This document shows positions 16,690 to 25,971 of a stretch of DNA of 64,000 bases, piece after piece. Source of the stretch: Calderihabitans maritimus (GTDB lineage Bacteria; Bacillota; KKC1; Calderihabitantales; Calderihabitantaceae); contig NZ_BDGJ01000084.1 in NCBI RefSeq assembly GCF_002207765.1, forward strand, positions 1 to 64,000, in the 5' to 3' direction. Position numbers and translations under genes: made by a program. The notes beneath the pieces are model-generated. The model was given only the letters and a program-made list of their open reading frames with translations. It ran no database searches and was not told the DNA's origin. The stretch's first letter is position 1. Each line of letters opens with the position of its first letter.

Positions 16690-17649
16690 TTAATCCACCC
16701 TGGGGTCAAGTTTTTTGTAAACCAGGTCTACAAGGAGATTTGCACCCATTACACCAATAGTCACCAGGAAAAAAATCCCTTGCAAAACCGGGTAGTCCCT
16801 TGCCGTTAACGAATTATAAACGAGGAGTCCCATGCCGGGATACGCAAAAACTACTTCTACAAAAAGAGCACCTGTAAATACCCGCCCTAGTCTAATTCCT
16901 GTTCCTGTTATAATCGGAAGCAGGGAGTTTCTCCCCGCATGCCTGTACTTGATGCGTTTTTCTGCCAGGCCCTTTGCCCTTGCAGTGAGTATAAAGGGCT
17001 CTCCCAAAACAGAGATTACCGTTGCCCTTGTCAAAAGATAAGAAGCTGAAATCTCAACAACTGCCAGAGAAACTAACGGTAATGTCAGGTGCCACAGAAT
17101 GTCTTTCAGTAGTGCAAATCCCGAAAGCCCGGCGTAGGGGGACAGTGCTCCGGATAAAGGGAACAATCCAAGCACAACACCGAAAATAACAAGAAGCAGT
17201 ATCCCTATAAAAAAGTCAGGAAATCCATTTAGAAACATCATCCCTGTCAATATTGCCTTGTCCGCTGGCCGGCCGCGCTTCCAGCCCGATTCCAACCCCA
17301 GGATAAACCCCAGTAGGGTGGAAATGACCAGTGCCAGCCCGACTAAAAGGATGGTCCAGGGAAGGGTTCCCAGGATAAGACCGGCCACAGGCGTTTGATA
17401 GTAATATGAATAACCCAAGTCTCCCTTAGCCAGGGAGGTCAAGTAAATGAGAAACTGGTGGTACAGGGGCTTATCCAGGCCAAAACGTTCTATCAATTGG
17501 GATTTTAATGCTGGCGTCATTGAAATCAATGCCTCTTCGCCATAAATAGCAGTCAGAGGGTCACCGGGCAGCATACGTGGAAGAAAGAAATTCAGGCAGA
17601 GGATAATTATAAAAGCTATCAAATAATCCGTAATTCGTTTTCTGTCCAT
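16690..17649 (-). CDS. ABC transporter permease, DppB/NikB type
   Basis: A 319-aa six-span permease of the DppB/NikB family. It shows the family opening with LPRMLPGDPLTAIYG after the first span, KGDLGYSYYYQTPV in the large loop, and an EAA loop with RAKGLAEKRIKYRHAGRNSL. It lies between the binding-protein gene, 24 bp upstream, and the second permease, which begins at its stop codon. Confidence 0.92.
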   Translation of the reverse strand: MDRKRITDYLIAFIIILCLNFFLPRMLPGDPLTAIYGEEALISMTPALKSQLIERFGLDKPLYHQFLIYLTSLAKGDLGYSYYYQTPVAGLILGTLPWTILLVGLALVISTLLGFILGLESGWKRGRPADKAILTGMMFLNGFPDFFIGILLLVIFGVVLGLFPLSGALSPYAGLSGFALLKDILWHLTLPLVSLAVVEISASYLLTRATVISVLGEPFILTARAKGLAEKRIKYRHAGRNSLLPIITGTGIRLGRVFTGALFVEVVFAYPGMGLLVYNSLTARDYPVLQGIFFLVTIGVMGANLLVDLVYKKLDPRVD

Positions 17650-17673
17650 AAGGAATTCTACCAGTTTCCAAAT

Positions 17674-19266
17674 TTATTTAACGAAGGATAACTTGTTAAG
17701 CGGTATAGGAATCCCACTGGCTACCCCCTGCGGCGTGTAATACAGGTCCAACTTTCCATCGTGAGCCCAGTACCAGTTAGGATAATACAGTGTCAGGGTT
17801 GGAAGTTCTTCCGCATAAATCCTTTGTATCTCCGCTAACATTTCTTTGCGTTCCTCGTTGTTCATCGCCGCTATTTGTTTCAACAGCAGCGCGGTCAATC
17901 TTTCGTTTTCTTGGTACCTGGCGCTGTTAAAACTGTTATCTAATACCATCTTCTTGAAGATTTCCGGGTCGCCTCCCAGCCCCCCGTGCCCGCTGATGGC
18001 CATTTGGAAATCCCAGTCCTTAATTTTTGAGTCAACCGTTTTGGCTTCCAGACTTCTCACAACTACTTTTATACCCACTTTTTCCAGGTCCAGTTTGATC
18101 AGTTCGGCATCTCTGCTAAACCTTGACGTTATTAGTAATTCGAGGGTTAAGGGCTTTCCATCTTTTTGCAAGAGGCCGTCCTTAAAATGATATCCAAGTT
18201 CTTCAAAAAGTTCCCTGCTTCTTTCCGGGTTATAATCATAGTTTTCAATGTCTGGTGAATACCAGGGATTATCAGGGGGAAGTAACCCAGGACTTCCTGC
18301 TAAAGCATGGCCCCTCTGGGATATTTCCACCAGTTTCCCCCTGTTAATTGCGTATGCTATGGCCTGTCTAAACTTTTTAGTGGCAAACGGCTCCTGGGTA
18401 TGATTAAACATTAGTTTGGCATTCCAGTCATGGCCTGAGGGAAGCACGGTGAAACCCTGGTCTTTGAATCTATCCACCATCTCGGGAGGAACTGTACCTG
18501 CATTGGCGGTGCCATCCAGCAATGCAGCTGGCGTCATTTGTTCGCTTACTTTTATAAAGCGAATTTTGTCCACTTTGGGCTTGCCCAAATAGTAATCTTC
18601 ATAGGCCTCATAAAGGTAGGTCCCATGTTCTTGGTTATAGTCAACCAATTTATACGGTCCGGTACCGGTTGCCGCTTTAATATCTTTCCAGCTCCCGGGA
18701 TTGTCAACATCTTTATAAATATGTTCGGGAAGAATCGGTAAGGTACCGGCAACATTGGCCAAAAATGGAGCATACGGTTTTCCCAAATAAACCTTTACAG
18801 AGTAATCATCAGGTGCTGTCACGTCTTTGACTATACTGGTATCAACCCAGGCATAGGGGTGTTTTTTTACATACTGAAAGGTAAACAAAACGTCTTGGGC
18901 TGTAAACTTTTTGCCGTCGTGCCACTTAACATCTTTTCGCAGGTTAAATAGATAAGCATTCTCTTCTTTCAGGTACTGCCATTTTTCGGCCAATGCCCCT
19001 GTAAACCCGTTTTTGTCTTTCCATACCAGGGTGTCAAAAATAAAACTCATCCGGATATAACCCGGTCCCCTCTGGTAGTGGGTATAGGGAGCAGGAAAAC
19101 CCCAGTCGCCGGTAGCATCGGCAATGGTATAGGTGGCAGGTTCCTTACCCGCTGCATCCTTAACGCTGCTTCCCGTTTCTCCCTTTGGACCCGAGCAGCC
19201 GGCAATCCAAAATACTACGAGGAAACTAAGCATCGAAATAACGAGCAATTTTTTCCCAACAAACAT
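17674..19266 (-). CDS. ABC transporter substrate-binding lipoprotein, peptide/nickel (SBP family 5)
   Basis: A 530-aa family 5 binding protein. A signal peptide ends in a lipobox with Cys24 (WIAGC), so the mature protein is a lipoprotein. Family motifs include LAEKWQYL, LRKDVKWHDGKKFTAQDVLFT, the GTGPYKLVDY segment, and FRQAIAYAINR. The ATG at 19266 is chosen since GGAGG is 9 bases upstream; in-frame codons upstream lack a ribosome site. It is first in the operon SBP-permease-permease-ATPase-trmO-fmdE. Repeat cassette copy 2 begins only about 90 bp upstream, so it may hold the promoter. The ligand is not known. Confidence 0.92.
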   Translation of the reverse strand: MFVGKKLLVISMLSFLVVFWIAGCSGPKGETGSSVKDAAGKEPATYTIADATGDWGFPAPYTHYQRGPGYIRMSFIFDTLVWKDKNGFTGALAEKWQYLKEENAYLFNLRKDVKWHDGKKFTAQDVLFTFQYVKKHPYAWVDTSIVKDVTAPDDYSVKVYLGKPYAPFLANVAGTLPILPEHIYKDVDNPGSWKDIKAATGTGPYKLVDYNQEHGTYLYEAYEDYYLGKPKVDKIRFIKVSEQMTPAALLDGTANAGTVPPEMVDRFKDQGFTVLPSGHDWNAKLMFNHTQEPFATKKFRQAIAYAINRGKLVEISQRGHALAGSPGLLPPDNPWYSPDIENYDYNPERSRELFEELGYHFKDGLLQKDGKPLTLELLITSRFSRDAELIKLDLEKVGIKVVVRSLEAKTVDSKIKDWDFQMAISGHGGLGGDPEIFKKMVLDNSFNSARYQENERLTALLLKQIAAMNNEERKEMLAEIQRIYAEELPTLTLYYPNWYWAHDGKLDLYYTPQGVASGIPIPLNKLSFVK

Positions 19267-19355
19267 AAAGATTCGCCTCCATAATTTTGAATTTTTAACA
19301 ATAACCTGCAAAATTTTTTCATAACTTTCCCCTCATCACCTCTGTCGCAAAAGAA

Positions 19356-19939
19356 ATAACCATGGAAACTCGCTTGCCAATTCCCAGCAAGCCCAAACCT
19401 CCATGACTAATTCCCACGTAATTAAACCGTCAATCCGCAACTTCATTTCATTAAAATTTCCTCCCGGGGCAGGCTCGGGTAGTTCTCCAAACCCACCCCG
19501 TCAGAGAAAGGAGGACACTGGCCCGCGGGCTTGCCAATCCCGCGCCGGTTCAAGGAGGTTAAAAGCTCTGTGCCAAGATTTCAGAGCCCCAAACCGCTAA
19601 AGCAAAAAGCCACGAAAGGCTTCCTCGCTTCAGCAAGGACAAGGCCTTCGTGGCCCAATTAAAATACTTCCCCTTCTGCCCAGCATTGAAATATTAGTAA
19701 GTAATGGGACGCTTTTAATGCAAAAAAGCTATGAATGCAGACCGGTTTCCTTAACCGCTAGTCAGACCTTCATAGCCTGTTGTCATTAAATAATATTATT
19801 TTTGATGGATGGTGCCTATTGACCTCTTTTTGAGAATTAGTACTAACGGTAACTTCAGTTACCATTACATTATATTATGCGTATTCAACAGAACTAGTTT
19901 TAATTCCTTCCTAAAAGCAAAAATTTTTTGACGAACAAT
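19356..19939. repeat. Direct repeat cassette, copy 2 (~585 bp, non-coding)
   Basis: The second copy of the cassette at 5209-5797, in the same orientation, with scattered substitutions and a few small indels. It again lies upstream of a minus-strand binding-protein gene (start 19266), and it ends at the same base (GACGAACAAT). The composite hairpins are at 19728-19776 (C), 19609-19654 (B) and 19361-19405 (A, with a slightly shorter stem), and the operator-like palindrome at 19844-19867. Perfect keeping of hairpins B and C and of the palindrome contrasts with changes in the outer part of A. Confidence 0.85.
19844..19867. promoter_or_regulatory. 24-bp near-palindromic operator candidate, repeat copy 2
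   Basis: Identical to the site at 5703-5726, with TAACGGTAAC and GTTACCATTA arms around TTCA. It adjoins the same candidate minus-strand -10 and would control the ABC importer operon beginning at 19266. Confidence 0.45.
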
Positions 19940-20080
19940 TTAAAAAAAAATTAGCTTTATGGCGGCCTTGACAGAGCCACCCTGCACGTGGTTAAGTTCA
20001 GCTAACGACGGGACGGCTCCGGCGAACATGACTGTTTAAGACTCGCCCTGCCGGCAGCTCATTAAGAAAACTAAAACCTC

Positions 20081-20110
20081 TTGACATTAACTATAAATTA
20101 ACGATAATAC
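20081..20110 (+). promoter_or_regulatory. SigmaA-type promoter of the AEC permease gene
   Basis: TTGACA at 20081-20086 and TAATAC at 20105-20110 with an 18-base spacer lie about 45 bases before the ATG at 20157. The interval 19940-20080 has no gene; it holds a GC-rich stretch with short dyads (GAGCC/GGCTC) that I cannot assign. Confidence 0.6.
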
Positions 20111-20156
20111 ATTTAAGTAAGTATGAAAGCATTAAGTTCACAGGGAGTTTTCGCAA

Positions 20157-21053
20157 ATGTCAATGCTATTTCAGGTTGTAATGCCTGTTTTTTTAATTTT
20201 CCTTGTAGGCTATATAGGCCAGAAAGCCTTGCGGTTGCATATAAAATCTGTTTCCACCACTGCCCTCTACCTGATGACACCGGCACTTATCTTTCGTACG
20301 TTTTATAAAAATCGGTTGGACAGCACTTATTTGTACATTGTAATTTACGGAATACTCCTGTCCGTTATCCTGATTCTCTTGGTCAAAGGGCTGTCCCGTA
20401 TTAGAAAATATAACGCTTCTATTACCAACGGGTTGATTCTGGCCACGGCTTTTATGAATAACGGTAATTTGGGGGCCCCGATAATTCTTTTTGCTTTCGG
20501 GGACAACGGTTTTCAATATGCCGTGGCGATTATGATTTTCCATACCATCGTCATGAGCACCCTTGGATTGTATTTCGCGGCCAAAGGCAAACTGGAGGTA
20601 CGAGAAGCTTTGCTCTCAGTTGTTAAAATGCCCATTGTCCATGCCGGTATTGCTGCTCTGGTATGGCAATATCTCAATCTTCCCATGCCGGAGAATATTT
20701 TGGCGGCCATAAATATTGTAGCTGAGGCTGCCATCCCCTCCATTATGTTGGTCTTAGGAATGCAATTGGCAGAAATCAAAATTGTCAATTTTGATTGGGG
20801 AAAAATCTCTTTAGCTCTGGTATTCCGGCTTCTTCTGTCCCCGCTTATCGCCTGGGGTATTACCTTATTGCTTCCGGTAGAACCACTCTTAGGAAAGGTG
20901 ATGATAGTTGAAGCAGCCATGCCCACAGCGGCAATTACCACATTATATGCCTTGCAATATGACACTGAGCCGAATCTGGTTTCATCTATTACTTTTATAA
21001 GTACTTTATTGAGTATTATTACTTTGAGCATGTTGCTTAACGTCATCATTTAG
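20157..21053 (+). CDS. AEC (auxin efflux carrier) family permease
   Basis: A 298-aa membrane protein of the AEC family, which in bacteria moves malonate, malate or other small acids. It has about ten hydrophobic spans in two halves. Typical features are the N-terminal VVMPVFLIFLVGYIG, the polar AFMNNGNLGAPI in the middle of the first half, and EAAMPTAAITTLYA in the second. GGGAG lies about 9 bases before the ATG. The gene stands alone, with its own promoter, and converges with the sensor kinase gene downstream. The substrate is unknown. Confidence 0.85.
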   Translation: MSMLFQVVMPVFLIFLVGYIGQKALRLHIKSVSTTALYLMTPALIFRTFYKNRLDSTYLYIVIYGILLSVILILLVKGLSRIRKYNASITNGLILATAFMNNGNLGAPIILFAFGDNGFQYAVAIMIFHTIVMSTLGLYFAAKGKLEVREALLSVVKMPIVHAGIAALVWQYLNLPMPENILAAINIVAEAAIPSIMLVLGMQLAEIKIVNFDWGKISLALVFRLLLSPLIAWGITLLLPVEPLLGKVMIVEAAMPTAAITTLYALQYDTEPNLVSSITFISTLLSIITLSMLLNVII

Positions 21054-21107
21054 CAAATAATCTAATCTTAAAAAAAATATTGACCCACACACCATTCACT
21101 TGCTTTA

Positions 21108-22538
21108 TCAATTGCCACCTTTCGTTACCGGCAGTTTTATCGTAACCGTAGTACCTTTTCCCGGGCTACTTTCCACCTGGATAGTTCCCCCGTGGTTTTT
21201 CACGATACGATGAGAAATGGTCAGCCCCAGACCCGAGCCTCCTTCCTTAGTAGTAAAAAACGGGCTAAAAAGCTTGTTCAGGTGCTCCGGGGGCATACCA
21301 ACGCCGGTATCCCTTAGTTTAATCCAAACCCAGTCGTCCTGGCTGTAGGTAATTATACTTAACGTTCCCCCATCGGGCATGGCCTGCAAGGCATTTCTAG
21401 TCAGATTTAACAATACCTGTTTTATTTGAGTTTCAACCAGTTCGAGCAACGGGAGTTCATCACTCAGCTCTTTGGTAACCTCCACGTCCTGCAGAATGGC
21501 CTGGCTTTCAACTAGCAACAAGGTTTCCGTCACAATCTTGTTAAGATCGACCAGTTGTTTTTTGGCCTCTTTAGGTCTGGCTGCCACCAGAAATTCGCTG
21601 ATAATTTTATTGGCCCGGTCTATTTCAGCTAAAATGAGCTGCAGGTATTTACTGTATTCATTTTCCTCTCCCAATTTCACTTGGAGCAGTTGAACAAATC
21701 CGCGTATCGTTGTCAACGGGTTGCGAACTTCGTGGGCAACTCCCGCGGCAACCTCGCTTAAGACCATTAAAGTCTCTGCCCGGGCCGCTTCATATTCCAA
21801 CCGGCGCTTTTCCGTGGTTTCCTCTATCAACATTACGGCTCCTATAATCTGACCGTCACCATCCCTTAGCTGGCAGGCATTGAAAACAAAGCTACCCGGC
21901 CGTCCCGCATACCAGCAGTAGTCCATTTCTTGATTATAGACCTCTTTCCCCTCTACAAGGGCCTTTCGCAAAAATTGCTGTTTTTCCGGGATCTTGAAAA
22001 CTTCATCATGATCCTTCCCGAAAACTTCCTCATAACTTCGATTGGTCAGTCGCTCCGCCGAGCGGTTGAACAGAAAAATTTTGCCTTGAGCGTCGACTCC
22101 TATGACGGCAACCTCTAATGCATTCATCATCGCGTAACAAACAACCTGCCACTGGTCGGAAGCCTTTTCCACAGCAACCGGTATGGCCAACAAAACATTC
22201 CCCAGTGACTCCCCAAGCATGTTCGGCCAATTGAGTATGGTTGTTTTAACCGGTAACCAGCGGTTTCTTTTGGTCCTCAATTTTCCTTTGACCCAGCATG
22301 TGGTCTCTGTAGGCCATTTTTCCTGAAGACTTTTATTAGTCTCACTATCAAAAAGTTTAAGACAGAAGTCATTAAAAGAAATCTTCTTTAATTCTTGAGC
22401 ATCATATTCAGTCATCTTTAAAAAAGCCTGGTTGGCAAACAGTAACTTTCCCCACTCATCAAATAAAACCAACCCGTCAAACATCCAGTTCAATATATTA
22501 CGATTAAGATAAATACCATTAATGAACTCTTTACTCAT
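21108..22538 (-). CDS. PAS-domain sensor histidine kinase, orphan (sporulation-kinase-like)
   Basis: A 476-aa soluble histidine kinase. Two PAS domains lie at about residues 10-120 and 130-245, followed by the phosphoacceptor box VAHEVRNPLTTIRGF with His near 269, and the ATPase with N box NLTRNALQAM, DTGVGM and GSGLGLTISHRIV. No membrane span is present. There is no adjacent response regulator; a Spo0F-like single-domain regulator is 3.4 kb away. This layout resembles KinA-type phosphorelay kinases, but the partner is inferred. AGGTGA lies 6 bases before the ATG. Confidence 0.88.
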   Translation of the reverse strand: MSKEFINGIYLNRNILNWMFDGLVLFDEWGKLLFANQAFLKMTEYDAQELKKISFNDFCLKLFDSETNKSLQEKWPTETTCWVKGKLRTKRNRWLPVKTTILNWPNMLGESLGNVLLAIPVAVEKASDQWQVVCYAMMNALEVAVIGVDAQGKIFLFNRSAERLTNRSYEEVFGKDHDEVFKIPEKQQFLRKALVEGKEVYNQEMDYCWYAGRPGSFVFNACQLRDGDGQIIGAVMLIEETTEKRRLEYEAARAETLMVLSEVAAGVAHEVRNPLTTIRGFVQLLQVKLGEENEYSKYLQLILAEIDRANKIISEFLVAARPKEAKKQLVDLNKIVTETLLLVESQAILQDVEVTKELSDELPLLELVETQIKQVLLNLTRNALQAMPDGGTLSIITYSQDDWVWIKLRDTGVGMPPEHLNKLFSPFFTTKEGGSGLGLTISHRIVKNHGGTIQVESSPGKGTTVTIKLPVTKGGN

Positions 22539-22668
22539 TTATGTCACCTGTCTTTACCGTCTCTGTTGGCATGTAATCTTCGACGTCTCCTGCTTAATTC
22601 CCTGCATAATTTTACCATCTGCTAGTAAATAATTTTTTATAACGAGCCAAACTAAAAACATAAACAAA

Positions 22669-23124
22669 TTAACGCAGGTTTTTAGTCATAATTATCGCAT
22701 CTTCCTGATTGTCAGTGTAGTACCCCTTGCGGATACCCGTCGCTTCAAAGCCCATACTGCCGTACAACTTTCGAGCCGGGTAATTGCTGGGACGAACTTC
22801 CAGCGTAATGTAATTGGCACCCAGACAGGTTGCCTGGCGTACAAGCTCCGCAAGAAGCGCACGGCTCAATTTCCTGCCCCGAAATTCGGGAGCCACCGCC
22901 AGGGTCGTGACATGCGCTTCATCAAGAATGACCCACATGCCAGCATAGCCTGCCACTTTTCCTTCTACGGTACAGACGAAGTAGTGGGCAAATTCATTTT
23001 GGCAAAGTTCGCTCCAGAAAGCATGTCGGGACCAGGGAGTAGGAAAAGAAACTTTTTCAATGGCCAGGACTTCCTCTAGGTGCTTCACCTGCATAGGTTC
23101 TATGGAATACTTTATTCCCTTCAC
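22669..23124 (-). CDS. rimI: Ribosomal-protein-alanine N-acetyltransferase RimI
   Basis: A 151-aa GNAT acetyltransferase that acetylates the N-terminus of ribosomal protein S18 in E. coli. It has the acetyl-CoA loop with PEFRGRKLSRALL near residues 80-92 and the C-terminal NYPARKLYGSMGFEATGIRKGYY signature of RimI (quoted in two parts: NYPARKLYGSMGFE and TGIRKGYY). The GTG start overlaps the tsaB stop codon, with GGGGAG 8 bases upstream. The tsaE-tsaB-rimI order is the standard Firmicutes arrangement, though tsaD does not follow here. Confidence 0.92.
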   Translation of the reverse strand: MKGIKYSIEPMQVKHLEEVLAIEKVSFPTPWSRHAFWSELCQNEFAHYFVCTVEGKVAGYAGMWVILDEAHVTTLAVAPEFRGRKLSRALLAELVRQATCLGANYITLEVRPSNYPARKLYGSMGFEATGIRKGYYTDNQEDAIIMTKNLR

Positions 23125-23837
23125 TTTTCAACTCCCCGTTCTTTGGCCATGAGTCGGGCCTCCGCTTCAGAAGGCCGAATGTAAAAAGGTACCAGTTCTT
23201 TTATATCCTCCGCCGACTTCTGTTGAAGCCGCACCAATCCCAGGTAAGCTATCTGCGAGGCCCGGGGCAGGCTAAGGGTATTCACCATCCAGCGGGCTCT
23301 GTTGCCCAACTTCTCTCTCAATTCTGTACCCAAAACAGCCACCCCGTCTCCCAAAAGAGTCACAGGTTCCTCATACTGCTCCAGGAGATCAACCAGCTCG
23401 GCAGGAGAAACAGCCATATATTGACTTAGGCGGTTCAATTCCTGACCGTTGTGGGAGACATAAAGGGCCGCATAAACCTCGTTCTTACGGGCATTTAAAA
23501 TAGGACAGATTATCCCTCCTGCTCCCGCAGCGTTCAGGGCCAGTGCATCCAGAGTAGGTACCCCCACCAGAGGTTTCCCCAGACTATGAGCAAAACCTTT
23601 AGCCGTAGCCAACCCTATACGCAGGCCGGTAAAGGAACCAGGGCCGATGGCTACGGCAAAACCATCTATATCTCTCAGCTTTAATTCGCAGTAATCCAAC
23701 AGTTGATGAAGGGCGGGTAACAATTTTTCCGAATGAGTTCTACCGGTGTTTAGAAAGAGCTCCCCCAGCAGGCGTCCATCTTCCAGAACTGCCAAACCCG
23801 CTACCGGCGTAGCCGTATCTAGGCCTAGTACTCGCAT
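23121..23837 (-). CDS. tsaB: tRNA threonylcarbamoyladenosine biosynthesis protein TsaB
   Basis: A 238-aa ASKHA-fold protein, partner of TsaD in making t6A37 on ANN-decoding tRNAs. It opens with VLGLDTATPVAGLAV and carries the family motif AIGPGSFTGLRIGLATAKG at about residues 65-83, then GVPTLDALA. The ATG at 23837 is used because a GGGAG is 5 bases before it; the GTG at 23849 touches its own ribosome site. It overlaps the end of tsaE by 13 bases. Confidence 0.95.
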   Translation of the reverse strand: MRVLGLDTATPVAGLAVLEDGRLLGELFLNTGRTHSEKLLPALHQLLDYCELKLRDIDGFAVAIGPGSFTGLRIGLATAKGFAHSLGKPLVGVPTLDALALNAAGAGGIICPILNARKNEVYAALYVSHNGQELNRLSQYMAVSPAELVDLLEQYEEPVTLLGDGVAVLGTELREKLGNRARWMVNTLSLPRASQIAYLGLVRLQQKSAEDIKELVPFYIRPSEAEARLMAKERGVEK

Positions 23838-24301
23838 TGCTTCTCCCACTCCTCCAAAAGCTGGTAAAACCTGCTACCCCGCGGTTGAAAAACCAGAAGA
23901 CGTTTGTCTTCCTCATTAGAATCGGCCCTGCGGATTTCTACCAGCAGGTACTCTCCTGTAAGTAGATCTAATATTTTTTCCGCCCACTCAATAATGATTA
24001 CCTTCTCCGTCTGAAAACAATCCTCCAATCCCAGTTCAAAAATTTCCTCTGGGTCTTCCAAACGGTATACATCGAGGTGACAAACCGCAAATTTCCCCTG
24101 GTATTGATTTATCAAAGTGAAAGTGGGGCTGGTAACAGGTTCTTCTACACCTAATCCCCGGGCCAATCCTTTAACAAAGGTAGTCTTACCGGTACCCAGG
24201 TCCCCAATAAGGCAAATGACCGCTCCCTTCCAAAGACATTTGCCTAGTTTTTCCCCTAATTTTACCGTGGCTTCAGTACTGTCGGTTACAATCTGCAGCA
24301 T
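23825..24301 (-). CDS. tsaE: tRNA threonylcarbamoyladenosine biosynthesis ATPase TsaE
   Basis: A 158-aa P-loop ATPase that resets the TsaBD complex after each t6A cycle. The Walker A GDLGTGKTTFVKGLARGLG is at about residues 32-50, followed by VTSPTFTL and the conserved HLDVYRLE and IIEWAEK segments. The ATG at 24301 follows GAGGTGG; an ATG 12 bases upstream has no ribosome site. It is the first gene of the tsaE-tsaB-rimI set. Confidence 0.95.
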   Translation of the reverse strand: MLQIVTDSTEATVKLGEKLGKCLWKGAVICLIGDLGTGKTTFVKGLARGLGVEEPVTSPTFTLINQYQGKFAVCHLDVYRLEDPEEIFELGLEDCFQTEKVIIIEWAEKILDLLTGEYLLVEIRRADSNEEDKRLLVFQPRGSRFYQLLEEWEKQCEY

Positions 24302-24419
24302 AACCCACCTCATGCCGACTTGTTTTTTCCTAGTATGCCCAAACCATGACCGGAGAAAAACGCACGCTGCTCAAGCATACCTTGCTCTGGAAATCTTCCC
24401 ATACGGGGCGCTTCTTACT

Positions 24420-25721
24420 CTAGCACTTTTCTACCGGCTTGCCCAAAAATTCACCAACTATTTTCATGGCACAAAAATCACCGCACATTGAACAGGCTTC
24501 AGCGTTTCCGATGTTCCTTTGTTCCCGATAACGCCGAGCTTTTTCCGGATCTATAGCTAAGCGAATTTGTTCTTCCCAATTTAATTCTTTTCTCGCTCTG
24601 GCCATTTTCTCATCCCATTCCCGAGCACCGGGAATACCTTTGACCACATCGGCGGCATGGGCTGCAATTCGGGCAGCGATTACCCCTTCCCTTACATCAT
24701 CAATGGAGGGTAAACCCAGGTGTTCTGCCGGCGTCACATAGCATAAGAAATCTGCCCCCGCTGCCGCCCCTATCGCTCCCCCAATGGCAGCAGTGATGTG
24801 ATCGTAACCCGGTGCAACATCAGTAACCACCGGCCCCAGGACGTAAAAAGGTGCCCCCTGACAAATCCGTTTAGCCAAAGTTATATTAGCTTCTATCTGA
24901 TTCAAGGGTACATGTCCGGGACCTTCCACCATAACCTGCACTCCTGCCTTCCTTGCCCTGTCCACCAGTTCTCCTAAAATCAAAAGCTCTTGTACTTGGG
25001 CCCGGTCGGTGGCATCGGCCAAACAGCCAGGCCGGAGACCATCACCTAAACTCAGAGTAACATCATAACGCAGGGCTATGTCCAGGAGCCGGTCAAAATT
25101 TTCATAAAGAGGATTTTCTCTTTCATGGTGCAACATCCAGCCGGTTATAAAGGACCCGCCACGACTGACAATGTCAGCTATTCTACCCTGTTCTTTCAAA
25201 CGGCTGATAACTTCCAGGGTAACCCCGCAATGTACAGTCATAAAATCTACACCATCTTGAGCCTGCTTTTCTATTACCCGGAAAAGATCATCGGCAGTCA
25301 TCTGGACAATGGATCCGTACCTGTCCATGGCCTCTACCGCAGCCTGATAAATAGGAACGGTCCCCACGGGGACAGGAGATTCCACCAGGATCTTACGCCG
25401 AGAGCTGTCCATATCCGGCCCGGTACTCAAATCCATGATTGCATCGGCCCCTGCCTGTAAAGCAGCCCTCAGTTTTTCAATTTCTCGGTCAATATCAGGG
25501 TACGCTGTGGAGGTGCCTATATTCGCGTTGACTTTGGTACGCAAACCCAAACCAAAACCTCCAGGGACCAGGTTTTGGTGATTAATATTGGCCGGAATAA
25601 CTACCGTACCGTCAGCTACTCTTTGGGCTACAACCTCCGGACTCAAATTTTCTTTTTCCGCAACCTTTTTGATCTCAAGAGTAATCTCTCCTCGCCGCGC
25701 CTTTAACATTTGGGTTGACAC
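24420..25721 (-). CDS. thiC: Phosphomethylpyrimidine synthase ThiC
   Basis: A 433-aa radical-SAM enzyme that turns aminoimidazole ribotide into the hydroxymethylpyrimidine phosphate of thiamine. The C-terminal cluster motif CSMCGDFC, which binds the 4Fe-4S cluster, is near residues 407-414. Other hallmarks are [17 protein letters not shown] and [13 protein letters not shown]. The GTG at 25721 is chosen because GAGG lies 8 bases before it. The length matches the short bacterial form of ThiC. A TPP riboswitch and terminator precede it. No other thiamine gene is in the window. Confidence 0.97.
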   Translation of the reverse strand: MSTQMLKARRGEITLEIKKVAEKENLSPEVVAQRVADGTVVIPANINHQNLVPGGFGLGLRTKVNANIGTSTAYPDIDREIEKLRAALQAGADAIMDLSTGPDMDSSRRKILVESPVPVGTVPIYQAAVEAMDRYGSIVQMTADDLFRVIEKQAQDGVDFMTVHCGVTLEVISRLKEQGRIADIVSRGGSFITGWMLHHERENPLYENFDRLLDIALRYDVTLSLGDGLRPGCLADATDRAQVQELLILGELVDRARKAGVQVMVEGPGHVPLNQIEANITLAKRICQGAPFYVLGPVVTDVAPGYDHITAAIGGAIGAAAGADFLCYVTPAEHLGLPSIDDVREGVIAARIAAHAADVVKGIPGAREWDEKMARARKELNWEEQIRLAIDPEKARRYREQRNIGNAEACSMCGDFCAMKIVGEFLGKPVEKC

Positions 25722-25775
25722 GACAATCACCTCACTTTACAACATTGAATTTTAAAGCAAGTAAGTAAATTAAAA

Positions 25776-25800
25776 GAAAAACCCACTGGGTAGTGGGTTT
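25776..25800 (-). terminator. Terminator of the thiC TPP riboswitch
   Basis: On the minus strand AACCCACT pairs with AGTGGGTT around a short loop and is followed by TTTTCTTTTA. It lies between the aptamer and thiC, fitting TPP-induced termination. Confidence 0.8.
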
Positions 25801-25816
25801 TCCTCTGAACCAAAAA

Positions 25817-25907
25817 TCCACTTCCCTCCGCTGGTATTACCCAGATTCAGGTTCTAAGGGTTGGAACTTTCGAGTTCCTCTCAGCTCAAAAGAGCACCCC
25901 TAGTGGA
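25817..25907 (-). ncRNA. TPP (THI-box) riboswitch
   Basis: The minus strand has the conserved order AGGGGTGC, GCTGAGAGG, ACCCTTAGAACCTGA and CTGGGTAATACCAGCG, closed by the stem TCCACT/AGTGGA. This is the thiamine pyrophosphate aptamer, located 5' of thiC with a terminator between. Confidence 0.97.
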
Positions 25908-25971
25908 TTTGATAATACAATTTTCCCGTTATTATTCTAATTCTGTCTAAGTTCATTGATTCCTGCCGCCT

